Shown here piece by piece: positions 26,431-35,053 of a DNA stretch of 64,000 nucleotides. The notes under the pieces were generated by a model, which saw only the letters and a program-made list of their open reading frames with translations, ran no database searches and was not told the DNA's origin. The position numbers were made by a program, and so were the translations under genes. Positions within the stretch are counted from its first letter, which is position 1. Each line of letters starts with the position of its first letter. Location: contig NZ_QOIM01000057.1 of the NCBI RefSeq assembly GCF_003323735.1, forward strand, positions 62,001-126,000, given 5' to 3'. The stretch is from Streptomyces reniochalinae (lineage in GTDB: Bacteria; Actinomycetota; Actinomycetes; Streptomycetales; Streptomycetaceae).

Positions 26431-26730
26431 TCAGGCCGCGCAGTCGCGGCAGATCGGCTGGCCGTTCTTCTCCGCCGCGAGCTGCGAGCGGTGGTGCACG
26501 AGGAAGCACTCCATGCACGTGAACTCGTCGGCCTGGCGGGGCAGCACGCGGACGGACAGCTCCTCGTTGGAGAGGTCCGCGCCGGGAAGCTCGAGACCCT
26601 CGGCCTGCTCGAACTCGTCCACGTCGACATTGGTCGCGGACTTGTCGTTCCGCCGGGCCTTCAGCTCCTCGATGCTGTCTTCGTTGACATCGTCGTCGGT
26701 CTTGCGTGGAGTGTCGTAATCCGTAGCCAT
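26431..26730 (-). CDS. DUF4193 family zinc-ribbon-like protein
   Basis: ATG 26730 follows GGGGGAGAG; 99 residues, very acidic up to about 60. CMECFLVHHRSQ and CRDC then form a likely four-Cys metal site. This is the actinobacterial DUF4193 family, sometimes mislabelled as dUTPase because of its genomic neighbour. Function unknown; the acidic body plus zinc end suggests a binding partner of the transcription or replication machinery, which is inference. Confidence 0.88.
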   Translation of the reverse strand: MATDYDTPRKTDDDVNEDSIEELKARRNDKSATNVDVDEFEQAEGLELPGADLSNEELSVRVLPRQADEFTCMECFLVHHRSQLAAEKNGQPICRDCAA

Positions 26731-27036
26731 TTCGCTCTCCCCCTCTGGGTGTCTTTGGTGTCTCCAGCGCACGTAACGCGTGAGAGGCCGGACTTGTGCC
26801 CGGCCCGAGGCGGAGATTTTGCCTCACATCAAGGTCTGTTACTCAATCGACACCCAACCGCACCCCTGAAGAGGTGATCACGTCGGCTGTCGAGGAGGAC
26901 CATAAACGGTCCCCGGTAGCGCTCCGCACACGCCATCCCGGGTACTGCCCACGATCTCCACCTGCGGAAACCTGGACTTTCCCGGATTTCTTCCCGCCTG
27001 GAGGACACAGTGTGCACACCCCCGGAAATTCGCGTG

Positions 27037-27050
27037 TGTGATCGATCACA
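27037..27050. promoter_or_regulatory. Perfect 14-bp palindrome TGTGATCGATCACA
   Basis: A perfect inverted repeat in the 460-bp gap between cutS and the DUF4193 gene, about 310 bp upstream of the DUF4193 start. The half-site TGTGA is that of CRP/FNR regulators, but the spacer is 4 rather than 6. A second palindrome, GTGTGCACAC, lies at 27010-27019. No gene is visible in 26731-27189; it probably holds the DUF4193 promoter and the cut operon end. Confidence 0.4.
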
Positions 27051-27189
27051 GCGCCTCCGCAACCGGAGCGGAAGCCGCCGGTTTCCGCGAGGGACGAGCC
27101 CCGCCTCGGTCGCCCTCAGTCCCGCTCCGTCACGTTCGTCACCCCCACGGTCCTCTCTTCGTGACAGCCTCACCGGCTCTTCGTGAGCC

Positions 27190-28467
27190 TCACAGCGGCA
27201 GCGTCACCCGCATGACGAGGCCGCCCTCCTCGCGCGGCACGGCCGAGACCGTGCCGCCGTGCGCCCGCGCCACCGAACGCACGATCGACAACCCGAGCCC
27301 GACCCCCTTGTCGCTGCCCGTCCGCTCCGTACGCAGACGCCGGAACGGCTCGAAGAGGTTGTCCACCTCGTAGGCCGGGACGACGGGGCCGGTGTTCTCG
27401 ACCACCAGGACCGCCCACCCCGGCTGGGCCTCCGTACCGACCGAGACCCATCCACCGTCACGCAGGTTGTAGCGCACGGCATTCTGCACCAGATTCAGGG
27501 CGACCCGCTCCAGCAGTACCCCGTTGCCCTGCACGTATGTGGGCTGACGCACCCCGCGCAGCTCCACCCCCTTGGTGTCCGCCTCCCCGCGGGCCTGCTC
27601 CACGGCCTGCGAGGCGACCTCCGCGAGATCCACGGGCTTCCGGTCCACCAGCTCGTTCTCGCTCCGCGCGAGCAGCAGCAGGCCCTCCACCAGCTGCTCG
27701 CTGCGCTCGTTGGTGGCCAGCAGCGTCTTGGCGAGCTGCTGGAGCTCCGGGGACCCGTCGGGGTCGGCGAGCTGCACCTCCAGGAGCGTCCGGTTGATCG
27801 CCAGCGGGGTGCGCAGCTCGTGCGAGGCGTTGGCCACGAACCGCTGCTGCGCCGTGAAGGCCCGGTTGAGCCGGTCCAGCATCTCGTCGAAGGTGTCGGC
27901 CAGCTCCTTGAGCTCGTCGTCCGGGCCCTCCAGCTCGATCCGCTTGTGCAGGTCGGACCCCGCCACCTGGCGGGCCGTACGCGTGATGCGGCCCAGCGGC
28001 GAGAGCACCCGGCCCGCCATCACGTACCCGAAGGCGAACGCGGCCACCGCGAGACCCAGCAGGGCCAGCAGGGAGCGCCGCAGCAGCCCGTCCAGGGCGA
28101 TTCTGCGCTGGGCGTCCAGGCAGGCGGAGAGACGGTCCATGAAGGCGTCGCTGGGCAGCGTCCCGGTCAGCCCCGGGCACCGGTCGGAGGTGGGCTGGGT
28201 CTTCCCGCTGAGGATGCGGAAGGGCAGCTCGCTGAGGTTGTCCATGGCCTGCGCCGCCAGCAGGTAGATGATCGCCAGCAGCAGCATGCCGGCGATCAGG
28301 AACATGCCGCCGTACAGCAGGGTGAGCCGTATCCGGATGGTCGGCCGCAGCCAGGGCGACGGGCGGGGCGTCTCGCGCGGGTCCCAGTTCGGTTTGGGCG
28401 GCGTGCGGGGCGCCGAGGGGGCGCCGCCGCCCCAGTCGGACCCCGTCGGGGTAGGGGAGGTAGCCAT
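27190..28467 (-). CDS. cutS: CutS sensor histidine kinase
   Basis: The 425-residue protein has two membrane helices (about 48-72 and 128-152). The extracellular loop of about 60 residues carries two Cys, RCPGLTG and SACLDA. A HAMP linker follows, then HisKA with His216 (NASHELRTPLA) and an ATPase with NLVQNAVRYN and GVGLGLSIVRSVA. The start is six bases after the cutR stop, so it is the downstream gene of the pair. CutRS was the first Streptomyces two-component system described, and the paired extracellular Cys are thought to sense extracytoplasmic disulfide/secretion state. The assignment rests on sequence and gene order. Confidence 0.88.
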   Translation of the reverse strand: MATSPTPTGSDWGGGAPSAPRTPPKPNWDPRETPRPSPWLRPTIRIRLTLLYGGMFLIAGMLLLAIIYLLAAQAMDNLSELPFRILSGKTQPTSDRCPGLTGTLPSDAFMDRLSACLDAQRRIALDGLLRRSLLALLGLAVAAFAFGYVMAGRVLSPLGRITRTARQVAGSDLHKRIELEGPDDELKELADTFDEMLDRLNRAFTAQQRFVANASHELRTPLAINRTLLEVQLADPDGSPELQQLAKTLLATNERSEQLVEGLLLLARSENELVDRKPVDLAEVASQAVEQARGEADTKGVELRGVRQPTYVQGNGVLLERVALNLVQNAVRYNLRDGGWVSVGTEAQPGWAVLVVENTGPVVPAYEVDNLFEPFRRLRTERTGSDKGVGLGLSIVRSVARAHGGTVSAVPREEGGLVMRVTLPL

Positions 28468-28473
28468 CGACGA

Positions 28474-29127
28474 TCAGATCCGGTACCCCGCGCCCGGCAC
28501 GGTGACGATCACCGGCGGTTCGCCGAGTTTGCGGCGCAGCGTCATCACCGTCACCCGCACCACGTTGGTGAACGGGTCGGTGTTCTCGTCCCACGCCTTT
28601 TCGAGCAACTGTTCGGCTGAGACCACCGTTCCCTCCGCGCGCATCAGCACCTCCAGCACCGCGAACTCCTTGGGCGCCAGCTGCACCTCCTCGCCGTCCC
28701 GTGAGACCTCGCGCCGCCCGGGGTCGAGCTTGATCCCGGACCGCTCCAGGACGGGCGGCAGCGCCGCTGTCGTACGCCGCCCCAGCGCCCGGACGCGGGC
28801 CGTCAGCTCGGAGAACGCGAACGGCTTGGGGAGATAGTCGTCCGCACCCAGCTCCAGGCCCTCCACGCGGTCGCTGACGTCGCCGGACGCGGTGAGCATC
28901 AGCACCCGGGTGGGCAGGCCCAGCTCCACGACGCGGCGGCAGACGTCGTCGCCGTGCACCAGCGGCAGGTCACGGTCGAGGACGACGACGTCGTAGTCGT
29001 TGATGTCGATGCGCTCCTGCGCCGCGGCGCCGTCGTAGACCACATCGACGGCCATGGCCTCCCTGCGGAGGCCCGTCGCCACGGCATCGGCGAGCAGCTG
29101 CTCGTCCTCGACGACGAGTACGCGCAC
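28474..29127 (-). CDS. cutR: CutR response regulator
   Basis: GTG 29127 preceded by AAGGA at 9 nt; 217 residues. OmpR/PhoB type: the receiver has D8, Asp51 (VVVLDRDLP) and PKPFAFSEL, and the winged helix has VQLAPKEFAVLEVLMR and NVVRVTVMTLRRKLGEP. It pairs with CutS. The 390-bp region upstream contains TGAGGTT direct repeats typical of OmpR-type sites, so autoregulation is plausible. Confidence 0.9.
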   Translation of the reverse strand: MRVLVVEDEQLLADAVATGLRREAMAVDVVYDGAAAQERIDINDYDVVVLDRDLPLVHGDDVCRRVVELGLPTRVLMLTASGDVSDRVEGLELGADDYLPKPFAFSELTARVRALGRRTTAALPPVLERSGIKLDPGRREVSRDGEEVQLAPKEFAVLEVLMRAEGTVVSAEQLLEKAWDENTDPFTNVVRVTVMTLRRKLGEPPVIVTVPGAGYRI

Positions 29128-29337
29128 AGCGCTTTTCCTTCCCTGTGGTGGTGCGGGGGTGTCCCCGGACGGAGCGGGGCGATGGTGCCTCCCATCCTGC
29201 CTCGGATGCCGGTAAACCGGCGGTAAGAGGCGAGGTGGGGGGCGCACCGAGGGGCAGGAAGGGAGCGGGCCGCTGAGCTTCGCGCCCGGCCGGGCGCGGA
29301 GCCGGACGGAGGGCCCGTGCGATTTTTTTCGCCCCGG

Positions 29338-29360
29338 TTGAGGTTTCTCTGAGGTTCTCG
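29338..29360. promoter_or_regulatory. Direct repeat upstream of cutR, candidate regulator site
   Basis: Two GAGGTTYTC-like half-sites 11 bp apart within TTGAGGTTTCTCTGAGGTTC (from 29338), the spacing of OmpR-family binding. It lies between cutR and the divergent small gene and could serve either. A T7 run at 29323-29329 flanks it. No other feature was seen in 29128-29514. Confidence 0.4.
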
Positions 29361-29514
29361 TTGGGGAGGACGTGAGCACCACCCGCGATCACGCCCCGTG
29401 CGCAGCGTGCCACAAGCCGCCGCTGACGCAGCCCGGGGACCACGCCGTGACCGGGCCCGGCACCACAAACCCTCGGCACACCCGTGCCACCGACCCGCGA
29501 CGAGGGGGCACATC

Positions 29515-29676
29515 ATGGACGCGTTCACCGCAGGCATCCTGCAGCGCATAAGGACCACGGAGTCCGACCTGCACCGCGCACGTGAATCGGGCGACGACTT
29601 CCTCGTGGACGTCGAGCAGTCGGAGCTGGAAGACCTCCACCGACTCGCCGCCGAACACGGCGTGCAGGTCGCCTGA
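29515..29676 (+). CDS. Small conserved hypothetical protein (53 aa)
   Basis: ATG 29515 preceded by CGAGGGGGC at 6 nt. The product is a soluble, acidic, helical peptide, MDAFTAGILQRIRTTESDLH then ARESGDDFLVDVEQSELED, ending GVQVA. It is followed at once by a strong terminator, which supports a real transcription unit. Found next to cutRS in Streptomyces, to my memory; function unknown. Confidence 0.75.
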   Translation: MDAFTAGILQRIRTTESDLHRARESGDDFLVDVEQSELEDLHRLAAEHGVQVA

Positions 29677-29700
29677 CGACCCACACGCCCCACAGCACAG

Positions 29701-29727
29701 GGTGCGGCCCCCTCGGGGGCCGCACCT
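29701..29727 (+). terminator. Terminator of the small cutR-divergent gene
   Basis: GGTGCGGCCCC pairs with GGGGCCGCACC around a CTCG loop, followed by TTTC. It lies 24 bp after the stop codon. Confidence 0.85.
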
Positions 29728-29820
29728 TTCGTGTGCCGGGACCGGGCCGAAAGCCTCGGCCGTGCCGGGCGACGAGCCGGAGGAGCCCGCTCGTGCCAGG
29801 CGCCGGACGAAGGCGCAGCC

Positions 29821-30654
29821 TCAGTCGTGCCAGGCGCCCAGGCGCTCCAGCAGGGGTTGCAGGACCTCGAAGACGCCCGGAGAGGCGGCGAGGGTCAAAT
29901 CGCCGTCGGCCGGCCGGCCGGGGCGGCCGCCCGTCAGGGCGCCCGCCTCCCGTGCGACGAGGTCGCCCGCCGCCAGGTCCCAGGGGTTGAGGCCGCGCTC
30001 GTAGTAGCCGTCCAGCCGGCCTGTCGCCACGTCGCACAGGTCGATGGCGGCGGAGCCGCCACGACGGATGTCGCGCACCTGCGGCACCAGTTCCCTGACG
30101 ACGGCCGCCTGGGCGGCGCGCCGCTCGGCGATGTAGCCGAAGCCGGTGCCGACCAGGGCCTGGTCCAGCGGCGGGGAGGGACGGCAGCGCACCGGGCGGC
30201 CGTTCAAAAAGGCGCCCTCCCCCAGGACGGCGTGCCAGGTCTCACCCCTGACGGGGGCCGCCACGACGCCCACGACCCGCTCGCCCCGGTACTCGGCGGC
30301 GATGGAGACGGACCAGTCGGGCCTCCCGTAGAGATAGTTGACGGTGCCGTCCACCGGGTCGATCACCCAGCGAACCCCGGAGGTGCCCGCACTGGAGGCA
30401 CCCTCCTCGCCGAGGAAACCGTCCTGCGGCCGGTGCTCGGACAGGTATCCGGTGATCAGCTTCTCGGAGGCGAGGTCCATCTCGGTGACCACGTCGATGG
30501 GGCTCGTCTTGGTCGCGGCCACCCCCAGGTCGGCGGGGCGGCCGTCCCGCAGGAGGGCCCCCGCGCGCTCGGCGGCCTCCCGGGCGAGGGCGAGCAGCTG
30601 GGCCTTCAGCGCGTCGTCAGCGGCCTCGGGGGCGGACTGCGGCGTCTCAGTCAC
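29821..30654 (-). CDS. Inositol monophosphatase family protein
   Basis: Start GTG 30654 (MTETPQSA); 277 residues. Metal-site motifs are present: EEGASS with the first Glu, WVIDPVDGTVNYLYG (the DPIDGT signature), and a C-terminal GLNPWDLAAGDLVAREAG (the WD..A motif). It is a Mg-dependent phosphatase of inositol-1-phosphate or a related substrate (histidinol-phosphate or PAP cannot be excluded). It is downstream of ferrochelatase on the same strand, separated by a 220-bp repeat-rich gap. Confidence 0.88.
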   Translation of the reverse strand: MTETPQSAPEAADDALKAQLLALAREAAERAGALLRDGRPADLGVAATKTSPIDVVTEMDLASEKLITGYLSEHRPQDGFLGEEGASSAGTSGVRWVIDPVDGTVNYLYGRPDWSVSIAAEYRGERVVGVVAAPVRGETWHAVLGEGAFLNGRPVRCRPSPPLDQALVGTGFGYIAERRAAQAAVVRELVPQVRDIRRGGSAAIDLCDVATGRLDGYYERGLNPWDLAAGDLVAREAGALTGGRPGRPADGDLTLAASPGVFEVLQPLLERLGAWHD

Positions 30655-30712
30655 GTGTTCTTCCGCTCCTGTCGTACGTGAGTACGGTCTCGGGTGGTCG
30701 GTCCGTACGCTT

Positions 30713-30815
30713 TTCTGCCGGACGCACGGGTCTGCCGGACGCACGGGTTCCCGTCCGACGTACGGGCTCCCGTCCGACGCACGGGCTCCCGTCCGGCGTA
30801 CGGGCTCCGTCGGAC
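30713..30815. repeat. Intergenic tandem repeat array, 15-19 bp unit
   Basis: About five imperfect units with core CCGGACGCACGGG, changing to CCCGTCCGACGTACGGGCT, each internally palindromic around ACGGGCTCCCGT. It lies between the phosphatase and ferrochelatase genes. A chain of small hairpins at the transcript end is possible; replication slippage is the likely origin. Confidence 0.7.
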
Positions 30816-30872
30816 GCGCGGTCTTCCCTCGTGCGCACCGGCCGGGCGGGCCGTGCGGGCCCGCCCGGCGGG

Positions 30873-32033
30873 TCAGAACGCGGGCGCGTCGGCGCCGGCC
30901 GCGGCCGGCTTGGGCGTGCGGGCCGGGCAGCAGCCGACGGGGCACAGGTCGTGGCTCGGGCCGAGCGCGCCCAGCGCGCACCGCACGGGAGCCTGACCCC
31001 GCTCGGTCGCGGCCCGTTCCAGCACCAGGTCGCGGACGGCGGCGGCGAAGCGCGGGTCCGCGCCGACGGTGGGCGAGCGGCGAGCCGGCAGGCCCAACTC
31101 CGCCGCCTTGGCCATGGCCTCGGTGTCCAGGTCGTAGAGGACCTCCATGTGGTCGGAGACGAAGCCGATGGGCACCATCACGGCGGCGGGCACACCCTCG
31201 CCATGCAGCTCTTCGAGGTGGTCGCAGATGTCGGGCTCCAGCCACGGCACGGACGGCGGGCCGCTGCGCGACTGGTAGACGAGGCTGCGGGGGTGCGCCG
31301 TACCGGTGCGCTCCCGCACCGCCTCCGTGATCACGGCGGCGACGTCGAGGTGTTCCGCCACGTAGGCGCCGCCGTCGCCGTGAGCCTCGGGAGGGCCCGA
31401 GGTGTCGGCGGCGGCTGTGGGGATGGAGTGGGTGCAAAAGGCCAGGTGGGCGCCGGAGCGGACGTCCTCGGGGAGCTCGGCGAGCGCAGCCACCACCCCG
31501 TCGGCCACGGGTTCGACGAAGCCGGGGTGGTTGAAGTAGTGGCGCAGCTTGTCCACGCGGGGTACCTCCAGGCCCTCGGCGCGCAGGGTGGCCAGCGACT
31601 CGGCGAGGTTCTCGCGGTACTGGCGGCACCCCGAGTAGGAGGCGTAGGCGCTGGTCGTCAGCGTCAGGACGCGCCGGTGCCCGTCGCGGACGATCTGACG
31701 CAGCGCGTCGGTCAGATACGGCGCCCAGTTCCGGTTGCCCCAGTAGACCGGCAGGTCGAGACCGTGCCCGGCGAAGTCCTCGCGGAGCGCCTGGAGCAGC
31801 GCGCGGTTCTGCGCGTTGATCGGGCTGACCCCGTCGAAGAGGTAGTAGTGGCGGCCCACCTCTTCGAGGCGCTCGCGGGGGATTCCGCGCCCCCGGGTGA
31901 CGTTCTCCAGGAACGGAACGACGTCGTCGACCCCTTCGGGACCGCCGAAGGAGAGCAGCAGAAGTGCGTCGTAAGGGGCCGGGGAGGCGTCCCGCTCTGG
32001 GGCGGGTGATGCGGTGGGCAGCGCGTCGGACAT
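30873..32033 (-). CDS. cpfC: Coproporphyrin III ferrochelatase (CpfC/HemH)
   Basis: ATG 32033 (MSDALPTAS); 386 residues. YDALLLLSFGGPEG opens the first chelatase domain, FCTHSIP carries the metal-binding His and GFVSDHMEVLYDLD the conserved Glu. Near the C-terminus four Cys (VRCALGA, DLCPVGCCP) would ligate the [2Fe-2S] cluster of actinobacterial enzymes. Actinobacteria insert iron into coproporphyrin III before decarboxylation, so this is the CpfC form. The last 20 residues are Ala/Pro-rich. Confidence 0.92.
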   Translation of the reverse strand: MSDALPTASPAPERDASPAPYDALLLLSFGGPEGVDDVVPFLENVTRGRGIPRERLEEVGRHYYLFDGVSPINAQNRALLQALREDFAGHGLDLPVYWGNRNWAPYLTDALRQIVRDGHRRVLTLTTSAYASYSGCRQYRENLAESLATLRAEGLEVPRVDKLRHYFNHPGFVEPVADGVVAALAELPEDVRSGAHLAFCTHSIPTAAADTSGPPEAHGDGGAYVAEHLDVAAVITEAVRERTGTAHPRSLVYQSRSGPPSVPWLEPDICDHLEELHGEGVPAAVMVPIGFVSDHMEVLYDLDTEAMAKAAELGLPARRSPTVGADPRFAAAVRDLVLERAATERGQAPVRCALGALGPSHDLCPVGCCPARTPKPAAAGADAPAF

Positions 32034-32258
32034 GTCTCGATCCTGCCATCCTGCGCACCGAGCGGGCGGGCGCCCTCCCGTCCGCGACGCGGGCGCCCCC
32101 GTCCACCCGGCAGCCGGCGCCCGCGGCCTCCACTGCCCCGAGGAGCGCACGAGAGCCGTGAGTATGATCCCACTCCAACTTGTGGGGCGGCCGGGGCGTG
32201 TGACCCGGCTACCGCCGGCCGGGCAACCGGCCGGTGCCGCGGCGAGAGGGGACGGGCA

Positions 32259-33593
32259 GTGACGAGCGTGCGGTCAGCGAACAGCCGAGCGGCCACCTGG
32301 CGGAACTGGGCGGGCAACGTGACCGCCTCGCCCCAGCGGACGGTCTCCCCCTCGTCGACGGAGGCCCTCGCCGAGGTGGTGCGCCGGGCCGCCGACGACG
32401 GCCTGCGGGTCAAGGCGGCCGGTACAGGCCACTCGTTCACGGCCGCCGCCGCCACGGACGGGGTGCTGATACGTCCCGAACGACTGACCGGGATACGGCG
32501 GATCGACCGGGAGGCGGGCACGGTCACCGTCGCGGCGGGCACCCCCCTCAAAGCGCTGAACGCGGCGCTGGCCGCACGGGGTCTGTCGCTGACGAACATG
32601 GGCGACGTCATGGAGCAGACCGTCTCGGGGGCCGTCAGCACCGGAACACACGGCACGGGGCGCGACTCGGCCTCTGTCGCGGCCCAGATCAGGGAGCTGG
32701 AGCTGGTGCTGGCGGACGGCTCGGTCACGCGCTGCTCGGCCGAGGGGACCGGACAGGAGCGCGCGCTCTTCGACGCCGCCCGCGTGGGTCTCGGAGCGCT
32801 CGGGGTGATCACCGAGGTGACCTTCGGGGTGGAGCCGGAGTTCCTGCTCACGGCGCGCGAGGAACCGATGCCGTTCGACCGGGTGATCACCGAGTTCGAC
32901 CAGCTGGTGGCCGAGAACGAGCACTTCGAGTTCTACTGGTTCCCCCACACCGACAGCTGCAACACCAAGCGCAACAACCGCAGCACGGGTCCGGCGGCTC
33001 CCCTTCCTCGGATGCGCGGCTGGGTCGACGACGAACTGCTCTCCAACGGCGTCTTCCAGGCCGTCTGCGCGCTCGGCAAGGCGGTGCCCGCCACCGTGCC
33101 CGGCATCGCGCGCGTCTCCAGCCGCGCCCTGTCGGCCCGTACGTACACCGACATCCCCTACCGGGTCTTCACCAGCCCGCGCCGCGTGCGGTTCGTGGAG
33201 ATGGAGTACGCCGTCCCGAGGGCCGCGCTCACCGGCGCGCTGCGGGAGCTCAAGTCGCTGGTGGAACGGTCCGGCTTCCGGGTGAGCTTTCCCGTGGAGG
33301 TGCGCACGGCGCCGGCGGACGACATCCCGCTGTCGACCGCGGGCGGGCGCGACACGGCGTACGTGGCCGTGCACATGTACCGGGGCACGCCCCACGAGGC
33401 GTACTTCAGCGCCGTCGAGCGCATCATGACCGCGCACGCAGGGCGGCCGCACTGGGGAAAGCTGCACAGCAGGGACGCCGCGTACCTCGCGGGCGTGTAC
33501 CCGAGGTTCACCGAGTTCACCGCCCTGCGCGACCGGCTCGACCCCGACCGCGTCTTCGCCAACCCCTACCTGCGGCGGGTACTGGGCGAGTGA
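32259..33593 (+). CDS. FAD-linked D-arabinono-1,4-lactone oxidase family protein
   Basis: GTG 32259 preceded by GAGAGGGGA; 444 residues. The N-terminal FAD-binding PCMH/VAO fold (about 15-190) has VKAAGTGHSFTA, in which the His is at the usual covalent flavin position, and STGTHGTG. The C-terminal ALO domain ends with HWGKLHS, the ALO signature, and LDPDRVFANPYL. It oxidises a sugar lactone or alditol with O2, or another acceptor; the true Streptomyces substrate is unknown. Divergent from ferrochelatase. Confidence 0.88.
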   Translation: MTSVRSANSRAATWRNWAGNVTASPQRTVSPSSTEALAEVVRRAADDGLRVKAAGTGHSFTAAAATDGVLIRPERLTGIRRIDREAGTVTVAAGTPLKALNAALAARGLSLTNMGDVMEQTVSGAVSTGTHGTGRDSASVAAQIRELELVLADGSVTRCSAEGTGQERALFDAARVGLGALGVITEVTFGVEPEFLLTAREEPMPFDRVITEFDQLVAENEHFEFYWFPHTDSCNTKRNNRSTGPAAPLPRMRGWVDDELLSNGVFQAVCALGKAVPATVPGIARVSSRALSARTYTDIPYRVFTSPRRVRFVEMEYAVPRAALTGALRELKSLVERSGFRVSFPVEVRTAPADDIPLSTAGGRDTAYVAVHMYRGTPHEAYFSAVERIMTAHAGRPHWGKLHSRDAAYLAGVYPRFTEFTALRDRLDPDRVFANPYLRRVLGE

Positions 33594-33640
33594 GGACCGG
33601 GCCGTGAGCGCCGACCGCGCACGGCCGTCGGCCTGCCAAC

Positions 33641-33677
33641 GGGCCGTGCCCCCTTCCGTCGAGGGGTGCACGGCCCG
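33641..33677. terminator. Convergent hairpin between the ALO gene and the membrane protein gene
   Basis: GGGCCGTGC(C)CCC pairs with GGGGTGCACGGCCC across a short loop. It can serve both strands. Confidence 0.65.
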
Positions 33678-33727
33678 TTCTTCCTTGGGGGCCGTCTCGG
33701 AACAGCCCTCGGAGCGGAGGCCCTTGT

Positions 33728-35053
33728 TCAGCCCTGACCGCCGGCTCCCGGCTGTGCGCCCTGGGGCAGCCGGCCCGCGCCGGAGCCGTCCGAACCGTTG
33801 CCGGAGTCCGCACCGCCTTCACCGCCGTCCTGGCTGTCGGAGCCACCGGAGTCACCGGGCGTGGTCTCGGTGTCACCGTCGCCGTTTCCGGAGCCGTCCG
33901 TCTGGCTCGGCCGGGGCTCGGAAGGGTCGGAGGTCGGCGTCGACTTGTCGGTGTCCTGCGGGCCGGGCGCTTCGCTGTGCTCGTCGCCACGGTCACCGGG
34001 GTCGGTGGAGGGCTGGGAGTCCTCGGGCGTCGGAGTCGGGCTCTCGCCGTTCTCCGACTGGTCGGGCTCCGGAGTGGCGGGCGGCGCGTCCGGGCTGCCG
34101 TCACCGGATGAGCCGTGTCCATGACGGAAGACGTCGCTGATGGAGGTGCCCTTGTCACCGGAGACCGAGTGCCCCGAGATCGCCTCGTACAGCGTGATGC
34201 CGCCGATCGCGATCACGAACACCACCACGGCGGGCATCAGCGTGCGCCGCCAGCCGCGCCACTTGGTGCCGTGGGTCGTCGCGTCGGTGAACTCCCCGTT
34301 CGCGGGCGGCCCGTCGGGGCCCGATGCGCGGGACGGCCGCTCGGCGGCGCCCAGCACCCGCGTCGCGTCGTCGCCCGGCAGCGCGCGGGTGGCGTCCCCG
34401 GATCCGTACTGGCGGGGCAGCGCCCGGGTCGCGTCCGCGTCCGCGGCACCGGCACCGTACTGGCGACGCAGCGCGCGCGTCGCCTCGTCGGGCCGCTCGC
34501 CCTCGGCCGGCCTGCCGGTCCGCAGGGCACGCGTGACCTGATCGACGCTGAGGGCGTGCGTGGCGTCGTCGCTGCCGCGCCCGGCCCCGACTGTGCCGGC
34601 TGCGGAACCGCTCTCGCCCGGCGCGGCCGGAAGCAGCCGAGTGGCCCCGGACTCCTGGAGCGCCTCCGCGTTGTGGACGGCCTGAGCGGTGTGGTGGCCC
34701 TCGTCGTCCTTCCAGTCGGGCGCCGGGTCCCGTACGGGCACCTGGCGGGCCTTCGGCGGGACCGTGACGTCCTTGATCTGCTTGCCGGTCCTGCTGAAGA
34801 AGTGCTGGAAGATCGGGCCGCCGCTGGTGGCGACGAGGCTCATCACCCCGGCGCCCAGGAAGGTGCCGTAGACGCCCAGCTGGCCCGCGGCGAACGCGGC
34901 GACGACCGCGGCCACGGCGCTGCCCAGCACCTGCGCCAGGCTCAGATTGAGCTTGCTGTCACCCTTGCTCTCTTCCCGTTCCGGATCAGGCCGTTCCGGA
35001 ACACGTCCGTGATCCCGGTAGCCGGTCATGGGGTGGTTGTCCTTCTTGTCCAT
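33728..35053 (-). CDS. Membrane protein with tandem ATRALPRQYG repeats and a long Ser/Gly/Asp-rich exterior tail
   Basis: ATG 35053 after AAGGGCGGTAA; 441 residues. A charged N-terminus precedes a Gly/Ala-rich hydrophobic region (about 37-85, two helices). A cytoplasmic part follows with four or five degenerate repeats, ATRALRRQYGAGA, ATRALPRQYGSG, ATRALPGD and ATRVLGAAE (about 190-245). A third helix (LMPAVVVFVIAIGGITLYEA, about 282-301) leads into a 140-residue tail of Ser, Gly, Asp, Pro and Thr. The tail is probably outside and unstructured. I know no function. Divergent from sepH. Confidence 0.8.
   Translation of the reverse strand: MDKKDNHPMTGYRDHGRVPERPDPEREESKGDSKLNLSLAQVLGSAVAAVVAAFAAGQLGVYGTFLGAGVMSLVATSGGPIFQHFFSRTGKQIKDVTVPPKARQVPVRDPAPDWKDDEGHHTAQAVHNAEALQESGATRLLPAAPGESGSAAGTVGAGRGSDDATHALSVDQVTRALRTGRPAEGERPDEATRALRRQYGAGAADADATRALPRQYGSGDATRALPGDDATRVLGAAERPSRASGPDGPPANGEFTDATTHGTKWRGWRRTLMPAVVVFVIAIGGITLYEAISGHSVSGDKGTSISDVFRHGHGSSGDGSPDAPPATPEPDQSENGESPTPTPEDSQPSTDPGDRGDEHSEAPGPQDTDKSTPTSDPSEPRPSQTDGSGNGDGDTETTPGDSGGSDSQDGGEGGADSGNGSDGSGAGRLPQGAQPGAGGQG

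Noticed and set aside
30694..30838. Short frames across the tandem repeat array
   Set aside because: Their apparent protein repeats only mirror the DNA repeat; no starts with ribosome sites.
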